Shown here: positions 40,943-51,100 of the stretch, piece by piece
Layout: each line of letters starts with the position of its first letter
Numbering within the stretch: the first letter of the stretch is position 1
Origin: Phytopythium helicoides
Taxonomy: Eukaryota > Oomycota > Peronosporomycetes > Pythiales > Pythiaceae
Assembly: GCA_024867545.1 (NCBI GenBank)
Contig: JANFNE010000069.1
Coordinates: 174,286 to 238,285, forward strand
DNA length: 64,000 bases
Direction of reading: 5' to 3'
Program-made: the position numbers and the translations under genes
The notes under the pieces: model-generated
Told to the model about the DNA's origin: nothing
Database searches by the model: none
Seen by the model: only the letters and a program-made list of their open reading frames with translations

Positions 40943-43087
40943 ATGGCGATCACGTCGGATGAGGTCAACTTCCTGGTCTACCGGTACCTGCAGGAGTCGG
41001 GTGCGTGGCTGGCCCGCGCGAGATGGAGGAGGGGAGGGGGCGCAAGGGGGAGACGACTGACGGGGGCTTGGCGCTGTAGGGTTCATGCACTCGGCGTTCA
41101 CGTTCGCGTACGAGAGCCAGCTGGCCAAGACCAGCGTCATCAAGACCGACCTGCCGCCCGGCGCGCTCGTGTCGTTCATACAGAAGGGGCTGCAGTACGT
41201 CGGCATCGAGGCGCACATCAACGAGGTGAGCGGTCGGTGGCGGCGTGTAGGGGACCGACAGGTTGGAGCTGACGCTTTCCTCGATCGATCTCGTGCGTTC
41301 AGGACGGCACGGAGCGCGAGTGCGACGGCGACTTCTCGCTGCTGAGCCCGCACATCTGCCGCGTCGCGCAGTCGGCGTCCAGCAGCGCCAAGAGCGCCAA
41401 GGCGTCCAACAAGCGCAAGCGCAAGATCGACGGGTCTCCCGACACGGTGGACGCCCCAAAAGGTGCGCGGCGGGAAAAGCATGCTCCTTATGGGCGAAGC
41501 GGACGGTTGGCTGACAACGCGTGACCTTCTGGCGGGACCGCAGTGACCGAAGTCAATGGCGTCGACAAGCCGGTGAAGGATCCCATTGTCGTGCTGAGCG
41601 GCCACGAAAAGGAGGTCTACGCGTGCGCGTGGAATCCCGTAAAGAACCTTCTGGTTTCTGGGTACGTGGTGCACCGAGGTCGTTCGAATGGATGACGGCA
41701 CGCCTGACCAGGTCATTTGATAGATCGAGTGACTCGACTGCGCGGATTTGGACGGTTCCGGATGATGCAGAGAAGCCCGATGACGCAGACGTCAAGGTCT
41801 TGCGCCACGGAACGGGTCCCGCACAAGGATGTCACGACGCTGGAATGGAATGTGCGTAGGCTGGTGGAAGGAAGGCTTTGCTCATCTTGGTTGTCATTAC
41901 TGATGCTGGCTGTTTTGCTCTTGCAGCACGATGGCTCACTACTGGCGTCTGGCACATACAACGGGAAGACGCGAATTTGGACAGCAGAGGGAGAAATGAA
42001 GCATGCCTTCCAGTATCACAACGGCCCTGTGTTTGCCACCCGATGGAGCAAGTCCAGCCAGTATTTGTTGAGCGCCAGCTTCGACAAGACGGCTGTCGTG
42101 TGGGACGCCAAATCGGAGACAAAGCGACAGCAGATCAAGCTTCACGACGGTACGCTTTCTTGATTTTGGGAGTTGTGTAGATGAGCTTGAAAACGCTGAC
42201 ACCAGCCTTTGAACCGCAGATCCAATCTTGGACGGAGCCTGGAAAGATGACGAGACCTATGCAACGTGCTCCTCGGATATGAAGATCTGTATCGCGCGCG
42301 TCGGTGAAGATCGCGCGGACTTGGTTCTGCGAGGCCACACGGATGCCATCAACTCAGTCAAGTGGGATGCATCGGGACGTTTCCTAGCGTCATGTTCGGA
42401 CGACTTCACGGTTATGATTTGGGACCCCGCAAAGGCGAGCAATTCGTCGGAGGCCGTAAAGAATGGATCGGGCGATGATGCTCCCAACGCAGCGTCATCC
42501 AAAGATGGAGCGTCGACGGATTCGCCACCGGAGTCAACTTCATTCCTCCACCGACTGCAAGAACACAAGAAGGAGGTGTACACGTTCCGCTGGAGCCCGA
42601 CTGGCCCCGGAACAGAACTGCCGGATGCACCCCTGACGCTCGCCAGTGCATCATTCGACGGAACCGTGAAGCTGTGGGACGTCGAGTCTGGGACTTGCAG
42701 ACACACCTTCGAGCACCAGTACGCTTTCCTGAGTGACGGAAAAGTCGGTGTTGCTTTCGTTGTTGACATCTATGCGCTTGTTTGACAGATACCCGGTATA
42801 TGGCGTTGCATATAGCCCCGACGGCGAATATTTGGCTAGCGGAACAGTAGGAGGAGTGGTGAACGTCTGGTCACTCAAGGTGCGTCTCCATGCGTCGGTC
42901 TGCTTGGTGCCTGGAGATGCTATCGTGGCTGACTGTTGCTAATGTCCGATGCGTACAGGACGGGTCCTTGGTCAAGACGTACCACACTGGCGGGGATATT
43001 TACGAGGTGAGCTGGAACAAGGCGGGCGACCGGATCGCCGCCTGCGTCTCGAGCGGCGACGTGGCGATTATCAGTTTTCGAGTGTAG
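40943..43087 (+). CDS. TBL1: TBL1/TBLR1-like LisH and WD40 protein, with one apparent +1 frame break
   Basis: Nine exons: 40943-41000, 41080-41225, 41303-41462, 41544-41661, 41724-41851, 41927-42149, 42220-42718, 42789-42879 and 42959-43087. The N-terminal LisH (TSDEVNFLVYRYLQESGF) drives tetramerisation. An NLS-like KRKRKID follows, then WD40 repeats (VLSGHEKEVYACAWNP, LLASGTYNGKTRIW, VLRGHTDAINSVKWDASG, LASASFDGTVKLWDVESG, GVAYSPDGEYLASG). In animals and yeast this protein is the WD40 core of NCoR/SMRT-HDAC3 or SET3-like corepressors, so chromatin regulation is the likely role. In exon 5 the frame changes by +1 near 41814-41818 (ACGGGTCCC) between VLRHGT and PHKDVTTLEWN. The summed exons are 3n+1 nt, and removing one base restores about 516 aa. 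A sequencing or assembly error is the simplest reading. Confidence 0.85.
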
Positions 43088-43870
43088 TATTTACAGAGCT
43101 AGCGACCCCTTCCGGCCGCCTCGACGCGAGGCTGGGAGCCTAGATCGGAAGCGCAGAGAACCGCGGGGGTCGGCGCGGTGCGGCCGATCATGCGCCGCAC
43201 TGCTCCACCCGCCTACCTACCGCCTCAATATACCGGTACTGAACCTCCACGGCAACTGTCGGCGGGCCACGTCGTCCGCTCGGCGGTCTCAACGCTGCGC
43301 TGGGATGGAGGCGCGACCGCTGAAGGCCACCACAGTGGCATCCGTCGCGAGCAACTTCAAGCGCGGGCCTCTTGCGCTGAGTATCGGACGCCTCAGCCAA
43401 GCAGGACGTCCAACTTATGACGGAACGACCTCCCGCTCAACCGCGCCTGTCCACAGGCGACGACGTCGGATCAGTGTCCTCGCTCGCTCGTTTTGCATCC
43501 TCCGGTCAATCAACCGCCTGTTACACATCTTGCCCCTCGTTCGCGGAGGTGATGACCGCCCACCACCCACGCATCTGTCGTCGTGGTGCGCTGATGCGAC
43601 TTGAAGCCGCTTGGCATCCAACTGTCCGCCGGGCGCGCCGTCTCTGCACGCCTCCTTCCCTCTCTCTGATTGGCAGAAAAGCAGTTAAAGTTGCGGCTGC
43701 CACCCATCCGGCAACTTATACCCGCCGACACAATCACTCTCCAGGCAGCCGTTTTCCACATACAAAGCGCGAGTCAACGCCTTGGCAGCTCCAGAAGCAC
43801 AAGGGAAGGCAAGGCGCGCGGCAGGAGAGGGAGGAAGCGCGGCGAGCCGCAGAGCGACGGCGCGCGCCCC
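43088..43870. other. Intergenic region
   Basis: About 780 bp between the TBL1-like stop and the proposed start of the zinc-module gene. One frame is open through it but shows no conservation-like features. Confidence 0.4.
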
Positions 43871-45969
43871 ATGATCAGCTTCGACACCTTCTCAGGGCCC
43901 CAGCAGCCGCGTGCGCGAGCGCGAGCTCGAGGAGCGGCTGCGCGCGCTGGCCGAGGCGCCTGACAGCGACGACGAGGGCTACGCGACGGCGCCCGAGCCC
44001 GACCACGAGGACGACGACGACGACGGCTTCTACGAGAGCCAGGACGAGGACTGCGACCTGTTCCACGAGCGCGCGCGCGCGCCGAGGTCCCACGCCAGCA
44101 GCGCCAGCAGCAGCCCCTGGCGACGAGGCCGCCACCTCGCGCATCCAGCAGCTCGTGCGCCTGCTGGCGGACGCGCGCCACGACGCGCGCTCGGCGCTCG
44201 TGCACAAGCTGCTCGGCTCGGTCAGCATCAACGAGCTCGTGCTGAGCAAGGCCACCGAGGAGCAGATCGCGCTCGCGGCCGACGCGGCCATCGCGGATGA
44301 GATCGTCGCCAATGTCGACCTCGAGGAGAAGCGCAGGCAGAGTATGTCGCAGATGGACGCCCCGCGGCTCAGCCTTGACAGTGTGGACGACCCGGCGACG
44401 CCGACAGCGACGACGCTGGTGAACGTCGCGCCTGCCGGGAGCGGACACGGCCCGCTGGCGTTGCCAGGACAGTACAGCCCCTTCCGCGTGCTCGAGCTCG
44501 TGGACGTGCTCGACTCGACCACCGGCGGCATGGTCAAGCGCGTGCTGACCAAAGTGCGGCGGAGGGCGCCGCTCGGCCAGCGGTTTGCCAAGGACATGGA
44601 CAAAGCCATCGAGTTCTGCCGCTTTTGTTCGGCCTACAGCGACCACACTTCGCTTCAGCACCGCTGTCGCCTGTGTGGCGTCGCAGGTCACCACCGAAGC
44701 CGCAACTGCCCACGTGGAGCAGCGTCTGTCGACTCGACGGCGTCGCAGTCTCCATCCACAGCGGTTGCGTTGGCGGGCAACAACAAGAATCGCCGGTATT
44801 GCACGTTTTGCGGCAACTGGGGCATGCACACGACAGAGCGGCACCGATGCAGGTTATGCAGCGCACATGGACAGCATCGGAGCCGCAATTGTCCCAAGAG
44901 TAAAAAGAGCCCGTCCGGTGGACTGTGGCGAGGTTCTCCGGTCGATTCTCTCCGCGATCGAAAATACTGCGAGCTTTGCGGGTTATGGAGGCAACATCGC
45001 ACCTCGGAACATCGGTGTCGCATCTGTAGTGCTGTTGGTGACCATCGAAGCCAAAAGTGCCCACAGAAGACGTCTTCTCCAGCCAAGAGCGAAGGATCTA
45101 TGCCATCGGGAGAATCATCCGAGCAAACTCCAGGTAGTGGTACCAGGGCTCCACGACCATCTCGCAACCAAGCTCTTGCCGTGAAGGAGTTTTGCCGCTT
45201 CTGCTCCAAGAAGGTTACACATCGGTCGGACCAGCATTTGTGCCGTGTTTGCCAGGCCGTGGGCTCTCACCGATCTGGTGATTGTCCCAATCGGCAGTCT
45301 GTAGCGTCTAAGGTTCGCGACCGAGTGCTCGAGACCATCCCGTTAGTGTTGCCGTCTGCTGCATCTTCGCTCGTGTATCAGAGCCTTGACAAGATGGGCG
45401 ACGTTGACATGATTCTCAAGAAGACGCTTCACCGCATCGGTGTCTGGGGTGGTGGATCGCAGACTCCGATTACCACGCCATACGCCCCGCCCGTGGCTCC
45501 CAGCAGCAGTGCAGCAGGATTGCCGGTTGAGAACGACCCTCGATTTTCAGGGCTACTATCACCACCTCGTTCAGTTCCCCCAATCCAGTCGGCTGGTGTG
45601 TACGTGCTTTCGTACGCTGAGGGCGGGTCGGTTGTCCCGGAGCGCATCCTCAAGTACATGCGTCTACTCATGCACCACGAGGTGAGCACCAACGCGTTCT
45701 CAGTCATTGTGCGCTTCGACCCGCGTTCAACACACTGGGAGCTTGACAAGCCTGGTATGGTGACTCCGCGATCGCTGCCATCGAGTCCGACCATGAGCCG
45801 CCAGCTAAAGAAGCGCATGGCAAAGTACACGATGCAGACCCTGTTGGGTGCGCGCGAGAAGCTGATTGCACTCCTTGCAGCCGACAGGCGGAAGGCGCTG
45901 ATGGCGGGCAAGATGAGCGATAGCACACTTCAGTCTAGTGAAAATCCTTTAGTTGATGCAGCGCCATGA
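43871..45969 (+). CDS. Protein with four tandem 33-residue Cys/His (dual zinc) modules; two apparent frame breaks
   Basis: I do not recognise the family. Read from MISFDTFSGP, the frame must shift near 43898 (GGGCCCC) to reach VRERELEERLRALAEAPDSD, and again near 44076-44090 (a GC dinucleotide run) to reach DEAATSRIQQLVRLL. The span is 3n+2 nt, as two +1 errors would give; the corrected product would be about 698 aa. The acidic N-terminus (DHEDDDDDGFYESQDEDCD) precedes a helical region. Four modules lie at 44614-44712, 44798-44895, 44965-45062 and 45190-45288. Each has C-x2-C-x5-H-x4-H-x-C-x2-C-x5-H-x4-C, enough for two zinc ions. A conserved-looking C-terminal domain follows (YVLSYAEGGSVVPERILKYM). 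Nucleic-acid or protein binding is plausible. Confidence 0.7.
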
Positions 45970-46264
45970 ACTCTAATAATCACAACTATCTATCCGGATG
46001 AGCATAGATGATTGAGCACCACAGCGAACGTCCATGTAGCTCCCAGGTTTCTTGCAGCTACAGTAGACGCCGACGAGATCAAAACGATCGCGGCAATAAA
46101 GGTGAAAGGGAAACAAGTTGCGATCTAAACGTACCTACACTAATCCCTGCTCCTCGTCGCGACGAGAACTCGGCTGGCAGCACTACCTTCCCTAGCTACT
46201 CGCCCCTGCCCGTCTTTCGTCTCCTTATTACATCACCCAGCAGAAAGCGGTTTCTGCTGAACGC
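45970..46264. other. Convergent intergenic region
   Basis: Just under 300 bp between the ends of the zinc-module gene and the eIF3L gene. I see no gene or obvious terminator structure. Confidence 0.4.
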
Positions 46265-47743
46265 TTACGCGCACTCGTCCACGATCCGCGCAAAGCGCTG
46301 GATGTGGTTGAGGAAGTACTCGCCCGTGCGCTGGTTGCTCGCCTCCTCATCAACGTACACCACGTCGTCCGAAATGTAGAAGTGCACGTCCGACTTGAGC
46401 TGCTCGCCCTGCACCTTCAGAGCCATCAGCTCAGCGCGGGCGCGCTCAATGTCGACGCCACGGAAAAGTGCCAGCTTGGCAAGGTCGATCGAGCGGTACA
46501 GCTTCACGTACGAACGGATGGCCGGGACGTGCTGCTGACGCGCAACCAGGTCGGCGAACGCGCGCTGCTGACGCTGCGAAGCCTCCGTGCTGCGGTTGAC
46601 CGGGGCGTCACCGGTGGCGGCCGGGAACGACACGGCGGGCAGGATGAACTTGGGGCAGGCAAAACCAAACGTCTCGGTCAGGGCCGACAACTCACCCTTC
46701 TGCAGCTTGTTCTGCTTGTCCGAGTACTTCTCGCGCAGCAAGGTGTGGATCTGGTCGTTCACGCGCTGGCCAGGGCACAGGAACTGCGCAATCATGAGCA
46801 GTGCAAGGGCCTTCTCCGCCAGCTTGCTCATCTGGTCGTAGTCAGCGAAGCGCGAGTAAAAGTTGCGGTTGCGCTGCACCTGGAGGATGATCGTCGAGAA
46901 CGAGCGAATGGCGCCAGCAAAGTCCTGCAGCATGAGCTGGGCAAAGCCCATGTGGTAGAACACCGAGACGTGGCACGACGGCGCCTTCTCAAAGATCTGC
47001 TCAGTGCTCTTGGAGCGCTTGTTGAAGAAGTCAATCGGCTCGAGCAGCTTCAGCGACGTGTAGTAGTCGCCATAGAGCACGTGCGCGCGGGAAAGGCAGA
47101 TGAGCGCAAAGTATCCAAGCTCCTTGATGGCCTCCGACGGGGGCGACACAACCTCGGCGTCCTCAGCCGGGTTGGCGCTCTGCTTGAGCACATCAAGGAT
47201 CTTCGAGTAGCGCACGATGGCGTTCAGGTATGTGAGCACCTTGGTGGTGGTCCAGATGTCGCTGGTGGCGTCGCTGTCCGCGGCGGTGGGGGCCTTGGAG
47301 GCGACCTTGGCGCGGTACTGGCAGAAGGACTGGTACTGGTAGACAAACTCGCCAACAATGTCAAAGAGCCACTGCGAGGGGAGTGCCTCTAGCTCGAGCG
47401 ATCCGTCGAGGATGCCGTCAAAGATGGCGCAGTAGGTGCGCCAGGACTCTGCCTTGGCGTCGGGGCCCGGCGTGAGCTTGCCCGCGAACATGTGGCGGTA
47501 GTAGATCTGCTTGTAGAGCACGAGGAAGGTCGGGTCGGCGTCCACGAGCGCCTCGATGGCCGCGGGCTCGGGCCACGCGCTCTGCTTGAAGTAGTTGTTG
47601 GTGAGCGTGTGGAACTCGCGGTCGTACAGGCGCGTCATCTCGACCACGTTGCCCGAGATCAGGTGCGTGTACAGGTGCGTGAACCATCCCTTGACGCTCT
47701 CGGGCAGCAGAAAGTCCGCCGGCTTGTCGTCGAACTCGCTCAT
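46265..47743 (-). CDS. EIF3L: Translation initiation factor eIF3 subunit L
   Basis: A single-exon 492-aa protein; the human subunit is 564 aa, with the difference mainly at the N-terminus. eIF3L is a PCI-domain subunit of the eIF3 scaffold on the 40S ribosome. Family hallmarks visible are LYKQIYYRHMFAG, SQWLFDIVGEFVYQYQSFCQ, LGYFALICLSRAHVLYGDYY, VSVFYHMGFAQLMLQDFAGA and, in the PCI region, SYVKLYRSIDLAKLALF. The start MSEFDDKPADFLL is the only reasonable ATG. It is divergent from the Sfi1-like gene, with 358 bp between starts, so the two may share a promoter region. Confidence 0.93.
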   Translation of the reverse strand: MSEFDDKPADFLLPESVKGWFTHLYTHLISGNVVEMTRLYDREFHTLTNNYFKQSAWPEPAAIEALVDADPTFLVLYKQIYYRHMFAGKLTPGPDAKAESWRTYCAIFDGILDGSLELEALPSQWLFDIVGEFVYQYQSFCQYRAKVASKAPTAADSDATSDIWTTTKVLTYLNAIVRYSKILDVLKQSANPAEDAEVVSPPSEAIKELGYFALICLSRAHVLYGDYYTSLKLLEPIDFFNKRSKSTEQIFEKAPSCHVSVFYHMGFAQLMLQDFAGAIRSFSTIILQVQRNRNFYSRFADYDQMSKLAEKALALLMIAQFLCPGQRVNDQIHTLLREKYSDKQNKLQKGELSALTETFGFACPKFILPAVSFPAATGDAPVNRSTEASQRQQRAFADLVARQQHVPAIRSYVKLYRSIDLAKLALFRGVDIERARAELMALKVQGEQLKSDVHFYISDDVVYVDEEASNQRTGEYFLNHIQRFARIVDECA

Positions 47744-48101
47744 GCTGCTGCTGCTGTCGGGCTCTGCAGCGGCGTCAACGGCCCACGATCGTCAGTGCGG
47801 CATGAGGCGCAGCGCCGCCGAGCGTCCACGCACCTCCCGGCCTTTCTCCTTGGTCCCCCCGAACGCTCGAAATGACTGGCGGAGGGTCTTGACCGCGCGG
47901 CGGCGACCAACTTTTGTGAGCGCGACGCCCCTCCCGAACACTTGGTTTCGCTATGAAACTGGTGGTGTGCAGGGCGCACGGATGGCATCTTTCGTCGTGG
48001 ACTCAGACGGGAGTAGATCTGAAGATGTCTGAGGGCGTTGCTTCAAGGTTGCCTCTCCTAGAAAGGCGCTGGCGTTGCGCGCCATACTGAGCGCCATAGG
48101 A

Positions 48102-51100
48102 ATGGGCGACGCGCGCCGCCAGCGAGCCGTGCTGTACCCGCACCAGCGACGCAGAGATGGAGACGTTCGGGGCCCGAGGCCGGCGCTTCCTGTGCCCAAC
48201 TGGTTCGACCTGCCGGTGCTGCTGCCCGAGTCGAACGTGGTGGCGGCGAGAATGCAGCGCAAAGTGGCGGCGACTAGTGCGGTCGGTGAGGAAGCGGCAG
48301 GCGACAACAGCGAGCGAGAGCGGTTTTCGACCCCGAAGGTGTCGCGGCTGGCGACTGCGGTGGCTCCGATTGTGCCGGTCAAGAGCGCTCTTGCTTCGAT
48401 GCGTGCACGGTCGACGGGGTTTTCGCCGACGGGGAATATGAACGCGGCTGTGAAGATGTATCCCAAGAGGAAAAACAGTGCGAGAAGGTTGGATGGGCTG
48501 CCGTTTGACAGGAAGAGCCGCCTGCGAGCCAAGCTATGGATGGATCTCGATAGGTTTGGGCTGTGGCACTTTGCGGACGACGACGCCGGGATTGTGGTTG
48601 ACCAGACTGTGGACGCGATCATGGCGCAGTGGCAGGAGAATGGCACTACTCTTCCTCCTGATGAAAAAGAGGATGCAAAAGACTTACCGAATGTCCAGAG
48701 CGACATTGGAGAGTTTGGTGAAAATAATGAGCTTAGCCCGGTGGAACCTGCGGCTGACGTGTTTTTGACCTCACTCCCAGCAGCAAGCTCCCAGCCAAGC
48801 CAGCGTAGAAACTCAAATAGGGAAAGTGCTCCACTAATGACCTTGACACCTTCAAGTAGTTTCTCACTTGATTCTGGTGACGGGCATCCTGAGCTTGACA
48901 AAGATGCACCCAACAATGACGTTGACGAAATCGACGAACACACTACTAGGATTGATCAAGAGCTTGGATTTGGCTCGATCACGATTCCTGGGATGAAAAG
49001 AAGACAAAGACTTAAAGATCTGCATGTATTTGTTGAGACTCAATTGCAAAAGAGGCTCTTGAAATCGTGGGAAACGATAGAGATTGCATTTACAGGCAGT
49101 GGGGACATGACCATATCTCAAATCGTCAAATTTCTTCAGCACTCGGACGTTCAACTCGGTACTGCTGATGCTGCAAAAGTGAAAGCTATCCTTGAGCAGC
49201 AAGCCACACTAACACAAGATGAAGAGGACCACAAAGACACAGCCAGAACGTCGGTGGAGCCTGTGGTCGACGCAAGTCAACCACTAGATTCGGTCAAAAG
49301 TACACAAGCCACCACCCATAACTCGACAACACCAACCGTAGACATGAAAAAAGTTCTGTTTTCATATGAAGGTTTCCGCCAGATCTTCAGGTCGCGTAAT
49401 GTCCAAGAAGAATCGCGGTGGAAGCGCGAGTTCGATCGCGAACGTGTTCGAAAGCGACAAGAAAAAGAGATTTATGACCGGGAACTCTACGCGTTGGAAG
49501 AGAGAGGTAGGCACATTGTCTGACATTAGTCGTGGAAGGCATATTTAACTCACATCAAACTGTGAACACTCAGTGAAGCAGCGACTCGCAGAATCAGCCA
49601 AGAACATGGTTGAAATACTTGACCAATTCAGATGTGATCCACTGAGCATTCCATGGGAGTCCGACCAACAGCGCCTTGACCTTCGAAGCCAATTTCTAGA
49701 GATTATATTCCGCAGGCGTGGACGGCAACTACATCTAAGCCCTCAACAGAATTCTCTCGATACATCATCAGCTTCGTGCGTACCAGAGCAACTCAGTATA
49801 AAGCTCGTCCGTTCGGCGATGCTCCAAAAGTATTCTCGTAATGGACATTTTGAGAGCATCGAAGTCAAGACTGCAGCATACCTTTTCCATGACTACGTGG
49901 CCGATTTCATCAAGCGTGGAGTTAAAACCTACTGGAAGCGTCTTGAGACCGATTTGTGGCCGGAACGTCAAATGATATTTCGGTTTCGACTAAAGAAGCA
50001 AGTCTTCCTCGAGTGGAAGCGCTTTACAAAGCATGCCGAGACTCTTCGGCGGTACGTAATGCGAAGGTTCATCGCTTGGAAATACTACACCCGAAAGCGA
50101 TACGAGTACTACGCTTTCTATCGCACATGCTTCTGGCCATTCTACGTGTGGAAGCGGCACCTCCAGCAAATGATCATCGCTCGAGGAAAGAGCATTTTCT
50201 TGAAAAACTTGGTACACACGTACATCCTCCTTCGCAACTTTAGGGCTTTGAAGAAGTTTCATCGACGCAAAAAGTGGTGTCGTGAGCAGGTCAAACGGCT
50301 TCGAATCCGCAAATCATGTAAAACGTGCCAATTGTGCTGGGCAGAGTGGAAAGCACGTCACGAGACCACAATAGCTATGCGACGCTTATGGAGCAGCAAA
50401 GGGCATGTCATGCAGCACCTTCATAAATTGTATATGGTCAAAGTGACCTTCTATATTCTCCGATACTACGCCATGCTCAAGCGCGACATGATGAGGCGCC
50501 AGGACAAGTGTCTCCTGACTCTGTATTCCCCCAATCTACGAATCAATAAGAGTCCCGCTCGAGGCAAGAGCATGCAAAGCAACTATTCCGGCCAGGCCTC
50601 CCGTATGAACACTAACAGTAAAAGCTCTTATTCCTTCACATCACAACTGGGAGCAAGTGCTCCTAGGCTAGCCGATGGATCTCGCATGGCTGGGTTTTCA
50701 TCTGCGCACCACATGGTTCACCATGGCAGTGATCAAAGTGAAGGAACTGGTAGAATGCCAGTATTACACCATTCTGAAGTCAATGATCCCTTGGATGACA
50801 GCGAAGTTACACTCATACCTGACGAGACTCAGCCTAACGTCCATCCGCTGACCCGCATTATGGAAACTGAGATGGGACAACGAATGAAGCGAAAGAGTCG
50901 GCTTTACGATCTTTGTTTGGCTTTGTACCTAAAGTACCGCGAGCAGGATCAGGTCAAGATGATCGCTAACGTTGTTATCTTTCGTCGCGTGGGAAGGTTA
51001 CTTTTCAAAGCATTACGTGCAGCGGTTGTATACGGGAAAAAGAGCAGATTTGCCATTGATCTTGGTGCATTTCGTGTTATCCACGCCCGTTTTCACCAGT

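Noticed and set aside
40589..41716. 375-codon minus-strand frame over the TBL1-like 5' region
   Set aside because: GC-rich antisense frame covering exons and introns alike, with no domain.
46304..47392. 362-codon plus-strand frame over eIF3L
   Set aside because: Antisense shadow of a conserved gene with strong third-position GC bias.
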